A DNA stretch of 64,000 nucleotides, taken from Dermacentor variabilis (Eukaryota > Arthropoda > Arachnida > Ixodida > Ixodidae). The position numbers were made by a program, and so were the translations under genes. The stretch covers positions 558,001 to 622,000 of the forward strand of contig NW_027460412.1 in assembly GCF_050947875.1 (NCBI RefSeq), in the 5' to 3' direction. A model generated the notes under the pieces. That model did not search any database and was not told where the DNA came from. It worked only from the letters and a program-made list of their open reading frames with translations. Below, in pieces: positions 45,455 through 59,702 of the stretch (position 1 is the first letter of the stretch; the number at the start of each line of letters is the position of its first letter).

Positions 45455-46397
45455 TGACGTCACAGAGGAGGAAACGCAATATGGCTTGGTCACGTGGCCC
45501 ACAAAAAATAGTGACGTACGACTATGCTGCGTCGTCTGCTCCCGCATACGCGTGCTCTGCCAGCAGAGGTCAACAACTGGCGATTCGAAGTGCATGTCGC
45601 GATTATTATAACTATTGCGAAGAGCGACAACAACGGTAAGGAAATATTGCGGCTTGTGAGAGTGGGTGATTCATTCCGAAGCGCCGTAAGCTTTAGCTTT
45701 GAAGTGAACCAGAAAAGGCCTAGCGACGATATCGGCGGCGCCGAACGATCAGAGGCGGTGAAGCTGCCGTCGGTGCCAGAGTGACCACTCCTCGGTCGCT
45801 GATTGGCCGCTTCGCCGTACGGCTGCCGCACAAATGGGTCCCGGGCCCGTCCTCTCTACGGTGAGGAAATCTCACCATTCGCGAGCAAAACCACCGTCGC
45901 ACGAGGGCCCGCGAACGGCAAACGGCGTGCGGCGAGTTTCCGTGCCGGTAACGTGGACGGGCCCTCACATTGAGAAAGGCCAAGCGAACGAGACCGCTCC
46001 GAGCTGCCGAACTATGCCACTATGCGAGTAGAAAAGCGGACAACACGAACGCCGCATATCCTGGTCCCTTTCGGAGTCGGCCGGCTAGTGTTACACTCAA
46101 ACGTGTGAAGGCCCGTCCGCACGGCAACTCGCCGCACGCAGTTTGCCGTTCGCGGGCCGCCGTGCGGCGTTCGTGTTGTCCACTTCTCTCCTCTTGTGTC
46201 CGTGTCTGCACGCCTTACCCCTTCTTTGCATTAAGAAAGGATTTCTATATGCCTGTAGCTCGGTCATAGTGGAGGCTATGCTCGGTCGCTCGGCTCAGCA
46301 GGCTTCGTAATCGGCATTTCATCGCTACTCATCAAACGTCACGTTTTTGTGCTAGTGTGCTGTGACGTCAATATTTTCGTTCCTCCTCTGTGACGTA
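45455..46397. mobile_element. Fold-back or MITE-like element with nested inverted repeats
   Basis: Outer inverted motif tgacgtcacagaggaggaa at 45455-45473 and its near-complement ttcctcctctgtgacgta at 46379-46397. Inner arms at 45905-45974 and 46095-46157 share cccgcgaacggcaaac(g/t)gc, gtgcggcgagtt and ggacgggcc in inverted order. A further pair, ggacaacacgaacgccgc (near 46038) and its complement (near 46163), lies within. No transposase ORF. The RNA or DNA could fold into a long GC-rich hairpin. Outer ends beyond the motif diverge, so exact termini and target duplication are unknown. Confidence 0.6.
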
Positions 46398-47739
46398 GTA
46401 ACTGCCGCGCTAGCGATGGGTCTCGACTACGAGAAGGAGTTTTTAATGACTTTTTGGAGCTGAATTAAAATTATTTTGAAATGTTTGCAGCGTCCAATCC
46501 CAGGTAGCACACAAAGTCTTGAAAACGTCGTATTAAGGGATTCAACGTCTGAAACGAATTTTTGAGCAAAATCGACGCATCAAAGACGTTCCAAACAAGA
46601 TAGCTTCAAAACGAGGGGTGAATACGTTTTGATAACGTTGGAAGCCAGGCAGCTTAAAAACGAGGGGTGAATACGTTTTGAAAACGACTCAAGCTGCCAC
46701 CGCCACGCCACGGCGCGTCAGCCTCTTTAGCGGCTTCTACAATATTCAACAACCCATCAACGCGATCCAACTTTGCGCAAGGTGGCGATACCGTCGTCAA
46801 ATCATGTGACCAAGGTGGCCACGTGATTCGTGATGCCGGGCAGCCGGGCTAGGGTGGCTAGAATGGGGAGGTGTGAAGACCGGCCTCCGGTAGCTGGCCC
46901 CAAAACGCGTTCCTGCCGCGTGACGGCGCTGCCGGCCGGGGCGCCGTTTAGGGCGCCGTAGTTTGTCGCGGCGTCTGGATACCTCCGGGCGGGAAAATGA
47001 TTTGGTAGCGCTTAGTTTTAGCATTTGAATGCGTTAGAATCTGACCAGACTTCTTTCTCTACATTGTAGATGCAGAGAGAATTTAATGTTTCGCTGCTCT
47101 CATTCCACATGGAAACAGCGAGCACCGACTACGCAGCCGACACAGCAACGGTTTTTGCGACCACCTCTTGGCCGAGATTAGCGCGCTTATTCCTTGCCGA
47201 AAGTATAATTCATAGGAATCGCCGCGCAAGGCCAGCGCATTGGAATAACCTTGAATTTGTCGCCCGCACATAAGTCACATATCTGGGATTGTAACATTAC
47301 TTTAAATGGAGGAAGTTCATGCAATATATCAGCATTGTGGTGAAGAAATTCTAGAAAGTACAGAGCGCTTGTGATTTATAACATGTTTATTGGAAATAAC
47401 ACAGTTATTGTATAACATCATATTTTTACAAAACACAGGGCTTAACCTTCTTGGCTTTGTTGTGGATGACACACTGATTTAAGCCTTCGAGGAGAAAGTG
47501 AATACGTGTTATACAATAAAACCTAGACACCGATCCTGTTAGATCAGCGGAATGCTTCCTGCAGCCAATCTGTGGCACATTGGCTGCTAGAAGCGAGAAA
47601 TTCTTGACAACTTTTGCGTGCACTCGCGTATTGCTAAATGCACGAGTGAACCTGTCGATCCTCGAGTGTCTGAATGAGGTTGTATAGACAGACTGATTGA
47701 TACAGAAGCCCCCCCCCATGTCCCCATGCACCCCCAGAC

Positions 47740-48506
47740 TGAAATGCATAAGCTTGCATACTTCATTATAATGATGAACTGCGCAGGAGTGGGGTGATCA
47801 TTGGCTCCATTGGACTGTCTCACAATACCGAATGAACGCTCCAAGCATTCCTGACTGAGGCGGGAAGTCATCAAGAACTGAACCCAACCTTCTCAGTTAG
47901 ATACGTCAAGAAGTCTTTAGTGGAACGTATGGTCACACGCAGACCTTCTGATGTGCCCTTGCTTAAGAAGCCGAGCCCTTTTGCATGGGCCTCCCACTGA
48001 TCCAGAAATGCTAGCATGCTGTTAGTGCAGTTTCTTGAGCATTGCTACGTCTGAAACACGAAAAGCATTTACCACCGGCACAGGAAAATGAGCACAGTTG
48101 CTGTGGGCATACCTCAAAGCTTCAGCTGGAAACCGTGTTATCTCCGAAGACGGATTTATGCCCGACGGCAGAGCGCGAACCCGCGCGCTGCTCGGGGAAG
48201 TGTCCTAGCCGGCTGCATATATGTCATGGCTTCAATTGCTTGAGCCATCACGTCAATGAACACCCTTGTTGGCTCCAGATTTGAGTACTGTTGCTCAATT
48301 TTTTGTTTGTGTAAATCCATGGCGTGCACAACTGCACTGTTGAAAATATTGAAGGCCAGATTTGCCAGCATCTTTTCAAATCCACAAGAATATATGTGTG
48401 AATATGTCAACTTGGGTGCAAGTTTCAATGTCAAGGCACTGCTGTCGACCTTCCATGTCGTTGTAACAGGTTCACAGGGTGTCAAGGGATAGCGACAGCA
48501 GCTCAC
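47740..48506 (-). pseudogene. P-element-type (THAP9-like) transposase C-terminal remnant
   Basis: Three minus-strand segments align with the C-terminal part of P-superfamily transposases, in order. The first is LKLAPKLTYSHIYSCGFEKM, then LANLAFNIFNSAVVHAM and NLEPTRVFIDVMAQAIEAMT (48506-48156). The second, near 48020-47880, is MLAFLDQWEAHAKGLGFLSK with EGLRVTIRSTKDFLTYLTEK. The third, from 47874, is MTSRLSQECLERSFGIVRQS followed by NDHPTPAQF, the most conserved block. Stops lie after FALCRRA and GFSS and the frame shifts, so it is dead. The N-terminal THAP zinc finger and most of the RNase H-like core were not found. Confidence 0.75.
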
Positions 48507-48789
48507 ACCACCTACTTTGAAGAAAAACTTAGGAAACGCGAGAAAAACACAGCTGCACTACACCGACCACGAGAGTTACTTTGCACTGCACCGTGGCCTA
48601 CGAGACTGACAAGCTCACGGCGACTCCGCGCTAGCCACCCTACGCGCGCCCCCGACGGAAGCGCCAAAGTTTCCCCCAGTGGGAGGAACGCGCAGCGGGG
48701 CCTCCCTAGGCAATGGCGGCGGCGCCGCGGTCTTCACACCTCCCAATTCTAGCCACCCTAGCCGGGCGAGCCGGGCCAACGCCTCCTAT

Positions 48790-49236
48790 AATGTTGGCCG
48801 GGCATAGTCGCGTCGTCATGGCGTCGTCGCGTCACCGCACTCGCATCGCGCTGTGGTGTGTTTGCGGCTGTTCTGAATGTGCTGCCGCTGCCCTTTGCTA
48901 TGTAAGTGCTGCAGTGTTTTGCTGTCAAGAAAACGATATTCCGTGATCAGTTTGGGTTGTGCGATATGTTTGTGTGGTTTTAATTTGGAAATCAGTAGTG
49001 TTTTCAATTCTTATGTGACCAAGGCGGCCACGTTATTCCTGAAGCCGGGCATAGTTGCGTTATCGCACTCGCATAGCACTATGGTCTGTTTGCGACAGTT
49101 CTGAATGTGCTGCCACTGCCCTTTGTCATGTAAGTGTTGCAGTGCTTTGCTGTCAAGAAAACGGCATTCTGTGATTAGTTTGGGTTGTGCGATCTGTTTG
49201 TGTAGTTTAATTTCGAAATCAGTAGTGTTTTCAATT
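48790..49236. repeat. Tandem duplication, ~228-bp period, two copies
   Basis: ttctgaatgtgctgcc recurs at 48871 and 49099, and atcagtagtgttttcaatt at 48991 and 49218, with similar intervening sequence (ctgtcaagaaaacg, tttgggttgtgcgat). A gtgaccaagg(c/t)ggccacgt word here (49016) also occurs at 46805. Confidence 0.75.
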
Positions 49237-49239
49237 GGA

Positions 49240-51945
<2,706 letters not shown>

Positions 51946-51963
51946 TTTTGTGCTACCTGGGAT

Positions 51964-53040
51964 ACCTCGTTCTGGGTGTCCTTGCATACGGAAGCAGCCT
52001 ACAACATGCTTTTTTATACCCTCAAAACTTGGTGTCCCAACCCCTTTAAAGCAGACACATTACTTGTGTCATCTGTCTTCTTGCTGTTTTTACAATATCG
52101 GTCACGGTTGCAAAGCTACGCACATGATCTATGAACGAAAGCAACGGACGTGCATATAAAGCTTGGTGAGCCGATTCATACTAATATATATACGTTTAAT
52201 TTTGAAATTTCTCGTAAAAGTGATAGTAGCAGCAGCAGTAAAGTGGTTTCGTTTACCAGCTCGCTCACAACGCACGCATTGTATGATTTAACTCCACGGC
52301 TCGCAAAGGAGCTACTAAGACGCTTTAAGTGAAGGAAATACGCTTTCGTTATCTCACTGCAACGAATGAAAGCCTCTGACGCCCATACCGCGGTCAGCAG
52401 TGAGAAAGGTAATTAAATGCAGCAATGCTCTGCATGGGTAAATAAGAAGGGCATAGCGTAGTCATCCTATAGAGATGGAGAAAAATAGACTTAAGAACGC
52501 GATAAACATTATAGGACGACATCCACGCTAGTTGAGTGCATGCATTTCTGGCGCGTGGAAGATGTCGCTGTTTTTTTTGTTCATTTTTTTACATCGGTGC
52601 AACGCGTAGGAACTGCAGTGTTGAAGGCACGAACGAATAAATTATACTGCGATCACTGCGGGACCTGCGACAACCGTTTCGTACGTGTTCCTTCGAATTT
52701 CGAGATCACATCGACCACAGCTCGAATGTGCAACCGGTTTTTTTACGTGTCAGCAAGAGAACGGGTAATCGCACAACACTTACCGTTGCTTCAAGTACGT
52801 CAAGGTAGCACCAGCAGCTGGGCAACAAATGTCATCAAGCCCTGGCCCACCGTAGTTTCCGCAACTTGAAGCTTCTAAGCATTCGCCAAAAACTAAAAGC
52901 GGACCACATCCATACGTACGCGCGCGAACGAGACGCGAGCCATGCCGTCTGAGTTTGAGAGTAGTTACAAGGTAAATATACCTGGTAGCGAAGCTTCCAT
53001 AGGAGCCCATACGTTCAAAACATGGCAGTCCATCGGCGAT
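51964..53040. other. Unassigned sequence
   Basis: ORFs at 52540-52869 (plus, 109 codons) and 52780-53010 (minus) overlap, and neither resembles a known family. A short agcagcagcag run lies near 52230. No host exon could be supported. Confidence 0.4.
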
Positions 53041-53150
53041 GGATGGATGGATAGAAGATTGAGGCTCAACCCTTTGAATCGGGCGGCGGGGGCGCGCGCC
53101 ACCTATCCTTTAATGGTTCTATATGCATGCATACCTATGTATTTACTCCT

Positions 53151-54060
53151 TTACTTTCGCGTTGATATTATCCACCAATCAGATAGTCTCCGTTTAGTTA
53201 TTTCTACCTGTTCAAAGTCTATTCTACTTTCACTGTCTTTAAAACCCAAAGCTTTGAATAGTTCCCCGTTAGATTCAACTGCAGGGTGAAGTTGTTTACA
53301 AGCAAGTACCAGGTGTTCAGCCGTTTCCTCCTCCTCTCCACACGCCTCGCACACCAAATCTATCTCCTGGTATCTGGCTCGGTACGTTTTAGTCCACAGT
53401 ACACCTGTCCTGGCTTCAAACAACAATGAGCTTCCCTTAGAGTTATCGTAAATATTTTCTTTGGCTATTTCTTGCTTAAACGTCCTGTATGTCTCCAATG
53501 CCGATTTGGTTTGCATCTCTGTACTCCACATACCCCTCTCTCTCCTTAACCTTTTTCTTGACAGATGATTCCTTACTTGTCCCCCCGCTACTGCCCAAGT
53601 ATTTGCTTGTCAATTTTCTAGTTCGCTTCCTCCACCTCGTGTCAACATTCCTCGTGTATAAGTAACTGAAAACCTTCCTAGCCCACCGAATTTTCCCCAT
53701 TTTTCTCAATCGCTCCTCAAATCCTATCTTGCTACTAGCCTCTCTGCCCTCGAAAGAAGACCATCGCAGATCCCCCTGCACTCCAAGATTTGGTGTCTTG
53801 TCATGTGCTCCCAGAGCGAGCCTACCCACACCACGTTGCCTAATTTCCAACTGTTGCCGGGTCTCTGTTCTAATACATAGAACTGCATTGGCAAAAGTCA
53901 GGCCTGGTACCATTACCCCCTTCCATATCCCTCGTACTACCTCGTACCTATTGTAGTTCCACAGTGCCCTACTCTTCATAATCGCTGCACTTCTGTTACC
54001 TTTAGTCGTTAGGTATTTTTCGTACTCTGTCAGATACTCAATGCCATTATTTATCCACAC
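53151..54060 (-). pseudogene. LINE C C-terminal domain remnant
   Basis: Begins YLGVWINNGIEYLTEYEKYL just after a TAG, the region following the RT thumb. It continues with KSRALWNYNRYEVVRGIWKG, VMVPGLTFANAVLC and a basic stretch. A frameshift near 53500 leads into YRTFKQEIAKENIYDN, SSLLFEARTGVLWTKTYRAR and CEACGEEEETAEHLVLACKQ, a Cys-Cys-His-Cys zinc-binding motif as found at the C-terminus of several LINE clades. It ends WWIISTRK. The broken frame and the TAG before YLGVW show it is not functional. Confidence 0.8.
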
Positions 54061-54100
54061 CCCAAGGTACTTCTATTTATCGACTATCTCCAGCGTGGCC

Positions 54101-54111
54101 TCCTGTATCTT
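54101..54111. repeat. Left target-site duplication of the I element
   Basis: tcctgtatctt, identical to 60062-60072, immediately flanks the 5' end of the I element. Confidence 0.85.
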
Positions 54112-54600
54112 CCCCGCAGGGGCGTCTGCGTAAGCAGGCGTTTGGTGTGTTGCGACACCACGTACCCGAGCACACGAGGGTTGGACCCTCCCGCGTGTAG
54201 TCGTGCGCGGCTTAGCCGTGTCCGGGGAAAAGGGGATCCTGGGGGTTGAGCCGATGCCGGGTGTTTGGACCATTAAGGCCCCCCGGCGGAGGCAACACAC
54301 CTCTTTGGCCTCTGCTTCACGTAGACGGCACCCCCGGACTGACCCACCCGGGGGAAATCGGCAGTCGCCTTTTCCTGTCCTCCTCTCCAATCTTCGTCTT
54401 TCTCTCTTGCCTTTTTCATCTTTCCTGTCTTCTCATCACTTCTCCTCACTTCCTAGTTTCCCGGCGGCAAGGGTTAACCTTGTGTAGCTAGCCAGCCTTA
54501 ATTATGCTGTATTTGGTTATAGCAGCGATGTACGGCTGGCGTTGGCAGGGTTTCTCTACCAGGAATTTCTGTCACGTCCCCCTGTTGGGCTCCATGGTGG
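54112..54600 (+). promoter_or_regulatory. 5'UTR of the I element (probable internal promoter)
   Basis: GC-rich leader with a pyrimidine-rich stretch at 54365-54460 (cctttttcatctttcctgtc and similar). LINEs of this group carry a promoter inside the 5'UTR. No TATA box is seen, and no specific initiator is claimed. Confidence 0.45.
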
Positions 54601-55936
54601 GTGGTCGGCATCGCGGCCGAAAACGCAACATTACTTATGGAACATGCTTTTCCTAAACTACCTGATCGCCCTCAGAAACGAGGGCGCACCGAAGAAGTTT
54701 TTCAGTTTTTCGGACGACAAGTCCACAATTTTCCTCGTTTTCATGTCATCCACGCAGAAAAACCAGCTAAACAAGTGCGAACAATCTCCCCGTTCCTTGT
54801 ATCTAAGTCTCTTACCGAAGTTTTTGGGCCAGGATATAAGGTGTCGAGGATGGCTAGCGGTGACCTCCTCTTGGAGCTCCGCGACCAGAAGCAATTTGAG
54901 AAACTGCCTCAGCTAGTATCATTTGGGGAGACCCAAGTAGTAGTAACCCCGCACCGCACGATGAATACCTCTCGCGGCGTTGTCTCGGACGATGATTTGC
55001 TGGAGCTCACTGAGGCTGAGCTCTTGGAGGGCTTCAGTGAACAAAATGTTATAAATGTCAAAAGAATCAAGATGAGGCGAGATGGTAAAGAACTTGCGAC
55101 AAAACATCTAATACTCACCTTCAATTCAAGTGTCTTGCCCGAGTCAATCGAGGCCGGGTACATCAAGCTCCGTGTCAAATCGTGCCAAATACGTGCCAAA
55201 TCCCCTCCGATGTTTCAAGTGCCAGCGTTTTGGCCACAGTTCGCAGAGCTGCCGAGGCCGCTAAACTTGTGCGAAATGCAGCGCGCACGAACACTCCTCT
55301 GAAGCTTGTGAGAATGCTTTCCACTGTGTAAATTGTGATGGCGAGCATGCCGCATACTCGCGGTCATGCCCGTCTTGGAAGAAAGAAAAAGAAACAGTAA
55401 CAATCAAAGTAAAAGAAAACATATCATTCAAAGAGGCACGCAGGCGGGTTGCATACCTTCCTAAGGCCAGCTTTGCCGAAGTGGCGCGTCAGGGGGCAGC
55501 GTCACAACGGCCTCCGGCGGCTGTCCGACCCACAAGCCGTGAGTCGGCAGTTACGCCATCTGCCCCCGCGGCGGTTGCAGCTAGCGCTGCTCCGTCTACC
55601 CAGCAGACGGGGCCACCGACCCCGAAGGTGGGCGCAGCCGAGGCTGCCTCACCCTCCCCCGCCCCTTCTAGCGCTGGCAACAGCCGGCGCACCCAAATTC
55701 CTCAGGGTGCCCCATCGACCTCCGGGCTCGTGGGCGCAGGGGTCTTGCCCTCCAAGGCGGCACCCTCCCTGACATCTCGCTCGCAAGAGCACGTGTCCGG
55801 CGCCTCACTAGAGGCAATGGACACTACACCAACCCTCAAGGCGCACCAAGCGCCTAAGGAGCGGCGAGGCTCCCTCGAACGCTCCAGAAAAAGCAAAACC
55901 CCGGTTACAGGGCCTCGAAATAGCTCTGTAATCTAA
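54601..55936 (+). pseudogene. I element ORF1 (gag-like, three CCHC zinc knuckles)
   Basis: The first frame (from 54601) encodes a 5' domain, including FHVIHAEKPAKQVRTISPFL, GPGYKVSRMASGDLLLELRD and ELTEAELLEGFSEQNV, an RNA-binding-like region. A frameshift just before 55208 moves reading to another frame, where RCFKCQRFGHSSQSC, CAKCSAHEHSSEAC and CVNCDGEHAAYSRSC form three zinc knuckles. A TAA at 55262-55264 lies between the first and second. A Pro/Ala/Ser-rich tail runs to the stop at 55936. The protein would bind element RNA. With one shift and one nonsense codon this copy makes no full product, although in trans supply is possible. The start follows ORF order; GTG/ATG choice is not certain. 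Confidence 0.82.
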
Positions 55937-55982
55937 GGCATCACTTCCGTTTCCGTTAACACAGCACCAATATACTTTAAAA

Positions 55983-58900
55983 ATGAATACACAAATAATT
56001 CAGTGGAATGTCCGAGGTCTTCTTAGAAACCTTGATGATTTGCAAGAACTCATCCCCAAACATAATCCAAAAGTGCTGTGTTTACAGGAAACACACTTAA
56101 AATCCAAACACACAAACTTTCTCCGTACGTATGTTACGTTTCGCAAAGATCGCGATGACGCCGTCGCATCATCGGGTGGTGTGGCGATTCTCACTCATAA
56201 AAGTATAGCATGTCAACCTTTACAGCTACGAACGCCCCTTGAGGCAGTGGCGGTGCGAGCTGTTCTGCTAAACAAACTCATCACCATTTGCTCCCTTTAC
56301 ATACCCCCGCATTACCAACTGAACAAACATGAATTTCACTCCTTGATCGATCAATTGCCAGAACCTTATGCTGTTCTTGGCGATTTCAATGCGCACAGCT
56401 CCCTGTGGGGCGACTCTCGTATAGATGCGCGAGGTCGCCTTGTTGAACAGTTCCTTTTTTCTTCTGGAGCGTGCCTTCTCAATAAGAAAGAACCCACATA
56501 TTACTCTCTTGCAAACCGATCCTTTTCGTCAATAGATCTTAGTATAGTCTCTCCGTCTGTACTGCCTGAACTTGAATGGGAAGTTACCGACAACCCTTAC
56601 GGCAGCGACCACTTCCCTATATTGCTAAGATCACCTAAAGAAAACGAATATCCACCATACGCTCCTAGGTGGAAGATTGACACAGCAGACTGGGAGAGGT
56701 TCCGAAACTTAACTAGTATATCATGGGATGACATGTCTTCTTTAGAAATCGATGCTGCTGTGGAGTACTTCACAGCCTTCGTAATAGATGCCGCATCTAA
56801 ATGCATACGTGAATTAAGCGGCTCGGCATGCAAACGGCATGTCCCGTGGTGGAACAATGAATGCAGAATCGCACGTAGGAATCAGAACAAAGCGTGGGGG
56901 TTGCTGCGCGCTTCGCCCACTGCAGAAAATCTTGTCAACTTTAAAAAAGTAAAATCCCAAGGTAGGAGAACCCGCCGACAGGCCAGAAGAGAAAGCTGGC
57001 AAAAGTATCTATCGAGTATTAACTCGTTTAGGGATGAGGCCAAAGCCTGGAACAGAGTTAATAGGATTAGAGGGCGGCAAACATACTCAGTCCCCCTGGT
57101 AAACACACAGGGCGATACACTGCAAGACCAGGCAGACTCACTTGGGGAATATTTTGAGAGCGTGTCAAGTCCAACAAATTATACACAATCCTTTCTCAAA
57201 TACAAACAAACAGAAGAACGTAAGCCATTAATAAGAAAAGGTCGAAAGAATGAGCCTTACAACCGTCCTTTCTGTATTGCTGAATTGAGAGCTGCCTTGA
57301 GCGCATGCAACAGCTCCGCACCAGGATCTGATAGAATCATGTATGAAATGCTCAAAAACTTACACAATGACACGCAGGTTACACTACTCACACTTTTCAA
57401 CGCCATTTGGGATGCAGGGTACCTTCCAACCGCATGGAAGGAAGCCATTGTGGTCTCTGTTTTGAAACAAGGCAAGGACCCTTCCTCAGTGGCAAGTTAC
57501 CGCCCGATAGCCCTCACAAGTTGCATTTGTAAGGTGTTTGAAAAAATGATTAACCGGCGACTCATTCATTTCCTTGAACAGAGCAAAATCCTTGATCCCT
57601 ATCAGTGCGGCTTCCGAGAAGGGCGCTCCACAAATGACCATCTTATACGTGTAGAAGCAAATATCCGGGACGCATTTGTACACAAACAATTCTTCTTATC
57701 CATATTCCTCGATATGGAGAAGGCGTACGATACGACGTGGCGTTACGGAATCCTAAGAGACTTGTTAGAAATGGGTATCCATGGAAATATGCTTAACCTA
57801 ATAGAAAGCTATCTGTCCAGTCGTACCTTCCGGGTAAAAGTCGGCAATGTACTTTCACGACCTTTTATGCAAGAAACGGGTGTACCCCAAGGAGGCGTGC
57901 TCAGCTGCACACTTTTCATCGTGAAGATGAACACGCTTCGCGCTTCATTACCACCGGCAATCTTTTATTCTGTCTACGTGGACGATATACAAATAGCTTT
58001 CAAATCTTGTAACCTCGCAGTCTGCGAGAGGCAGGTACAGCATGGCCTGAACAAAGTCTCAATGTGGGCAGACAATAATGGATTTAAGATCAATCCTAAC
58101 AAAAGCTCTTGCGTTCTTTTTACAAGAAAGAGAGGAATGATCCCAGATCCTTGCTTAGAACTATGTGGACAACAAATACCCGTAAACAAAGAGCACAAAT
58201 TTCTAGGTGTTATATTAGACTACAGACTCACTTTCGTCCCCCACATTAAACATATTAAAGAAGAATGTCTGAAAACAATGAACCTAATGAAACTTCTATC
58301 CCATACATCGTGGGGTAGTGACAGGAAGTGCTTAATTAATCTCTATAAGAGCCTGATCCGTTCACGATTAGATTATGGTGCCGTGATCTATCATTCTGCC
58401 GCTCCAAGTGCGCTAAAGATGCTAGACCCTGTTCACCACCTAGGTATCCGTTTAGCCACAGGAGCTTTCAGAACGAGTCCCGTACAAAGTTTATATGCAG
58501 AATCGAATGAATGGTCACTTCATATCCAGAGAACGTACATCAGCCAAACATATTTTCTGAAAGTCCACTCAAATCCTGAACATCCCTGTTTTAAAACCGT
58601 TAATGACATGACATATGCTACACTCTTTCGCAATCGTCCCTCCGTAAGACAGCCTTTCTCGCTGCGTGTGAGGGAGCTTAGTGATGAAATGCATGTCCCA
58701 CTCCTCGAGTTCCGCCTAATGCCTCCAGCTAAGCTGCTACCTCCTTGGGAGTGGCAGATGATACAATGCGACATATCTTTCATGCAGGTTCCAAAACACG
58801 CTCCAGAGATTGAAATCCAGATGCACTTCCAGGAACTGCAATACAAACACTCCTGCACGGAGTTTTACACAGACGCATCGAAGTCACGCGAGGGGGTGTC

Positions 58901-59702
58901 ATATGCAGCCGTCGGTCCATCCTTCTCGGAATCCGATTTACTGCATCCGGAAACTAGTATCTTCACGGCTGAGGCCTACGCAATATTGTCGACCGTGAAG
59001 CATATAAGCAAATCAAAACTCAAAAAGTCAGTTATATATAGGGACTCCCTTAGTGTTGTGAAGTCTTTGATGTCGTTCTGTAAGCACAAAAATCCTATAA
59101 TAATTGAACTCTATTCCGTCTTATGCAAAGCATATGTATCTAACCAGGATGTGGTTATATGCTGGGTGCCTGGCCATAGGGGCATCCAGGGTAACGTTCT
59201 AGCGGACCAGATGGCCACATCAATTGCATCACACACTGTTAATTCTACTGCTGCAGTCCCTGTCACAGACCTGAAACCCTTCTTAAGAAGGAAACTGCGA
59301 AACTACTGGCAACGATTGTGGGACCTGGAAACAAATAATAAGTTGCATTTAATAAAGCCACAATTAGGTTTCTGGCCTCCTGTAACAAAATCACGCCGGA
59401 CAGATGTCCTATTCTGTCGCCTCAGAATAGGACACACATTTGGCACACATAACTTTTTACTCACTGAAAATGATCCTCCAAGCTGCGGTAGATGCGGGGA
59501 GAGGCTGACCGTCCTCCACGTCCTCCTGGAGTGTCGGGCAGCCGAATCTGAAAGAAGGAAACATTTTTCCCTAGCATACCGGCAGCACATCCCCCTACAT
59601 CCCGTAATGCTACTCGGCCCAGAACCTTTATTTGACACCAACACAGTACTAAATTTCCTGAAAGATGTCGTCCTGCATGTTTTTAGCCCCACATGTTCGT
59701 AG
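55983..59702 (+). CDS. I element ORF2: endonuclease, reverse transcriptase, RNase H (1239 aa, intact)
   Basis: One uninterrupted frame from ATG 55983, 46 bp after ORF1. Endonuclease, residues about 1-225: QWNVRG, LQETHLK (catalytic Glu near 36), LGDFNAHSSLWG (132), SSIDLSIVS (182), GSDHFPILL (207). RT, about 440-760: GSDRIMYEML, YRPIALTSCICKVFEKMINR, CGFREGRSTNDHL, FLDMEKAYD (575), VPQGGVLS (634), YVDD (664-667). RNase H, about 958-1085: FYTDAS (961), TAEAYA (995), YRDSLS (1019), GHRGIQGNVLAD (1064), so Asp-Glu-Asp-Asp are all present. C-terminal zinc motif CGRCGERLTVLHVLLEC near 1167. It would nick target DNA, copy the RNA in place and remove the RNA strand. No disabling change is seen, so activity is possible but unproven. 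Confidence 0.93.
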   Translation: MNTQIIQWNVRGLLRNLDDLQELIPKHNPKVLCLQETHLKSKHTNFLRTYVTFRKDRDDAVASSGGVAILTHKSIACQPLQLRTPLEAVAVRAVLLNKLITICSLYIPPHYQLNKHEFHSLIDQLPEPYAVLGDFNAHSSLWGDSRIDARGRLVEQFLFSSGACLLNKKEPTYYSLANRSFSSIDLSIVSPSVLPELEWEVTDNPYGSDHFPILLRSPKENEYPPYAPRWKIDTADWERFRNLTSISWDDMSSLEIDAAVEYFTAFVIDAASKCIRELSGSACKRHVPWWNNECRIARRNQNKAWGLLRASPTAENLVNFKKVKSQGRRTRRQARRESWQKYLSSINSFRDEAKAWNRVNRIRGRQTYSVPLVNTQGDTLQDQADSLGEYFESVSSPTNYTQSFLKYKQTEERKPLIRKGRKNEPYNRPFCIAELRAALSACNSSAPGSDRIMYEMLKNLHNDTQVTLLTLFNAIWDAGYLPTAWKEAIVVSVLKQGKDPSSVASYRPIALTSCICKVFEKMINRRLIHFLEQSKILDPYQCGFREGRSTNDHLIRVEANIRDAFVHKQFFLSIFLDMEKAYDTTWRYGILRDLLEMGIHGNMLNLIESYLSSRTFRVKVGNVLSRPFMQETGVPQGGVLSCTLFIVKMNTLRASLPPAIFYSVYVDDIQIAFKSCNLAVCERQVQHGLNKVSMWADNNGFKINPNKSSCVLFTRKRGMIPDPCLELCGQQIPVNKEHKFLGVILDYRLTFVPHIKHIKEECLKTMNLMKLLSHTSWGSDRKCLINLYKSLIRSRLDYGAVIYHSAAPSALKMLDPVHHLGIRLATGAFRTSPVQSLYAESNEWSLHIQRTYISQTYFLKVHSNPEHPCFKTVNDMTYATLFRNRPSVRQPFSLRVRELSDEMHVPLLEFRLMPPAKLLPPWEWQMIQCDISFMQVPKHAPEIEIQMHFQELQYKHSCTEFYTDASKSREGVSYAAVGPSFSESDLLHPETSIFTAEAYAILSTVKHISKSKLKKSVIYRDSLSVVKSLMSFCKHKNPIIIELYSVLCKAYVSNQDVVICWVPGHRGIQGNVLADQMATSIASHTVNSTAAVPVTDLKPFLRRKLRNYWQRLWDLETNNKLHLIKPQLGFWPPVTKSRRTDVLFCRLRIGHTFGTHNFLLTENDPPSCGRCGERLTVLHVLLECRAAESERRKHFSLAYRQHIPLHPVMLLGPEPLFDTNTVLNFLKDVVLHVFSPTCS

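Larger units (their letters stand above)
53041..54111 (-). mobile_element. Non-LTR retrotransposon, 3' part (LINE C), interrupted by the I element
   Basis: A minus-strand LINE whose 3' end carries a (CATC)n-type tail (53041-53052 on the plus strand reads ggatggatggat). Its coding region runs upstream to 54111, where the I element is inserted, and continues at 60062-60142. The join restores the frame GDHKIQ-EATLEIVDK. The clade is not certain from the C-terminus alone. Confidence 0.82.

Noticed and set aside
54454..54491. Host promoter at the pyrimidine-rich stretch before the I element ORF1
   Set aside because: It lies inside the element between its target duplications and belongs to the LINE 5'UTR.
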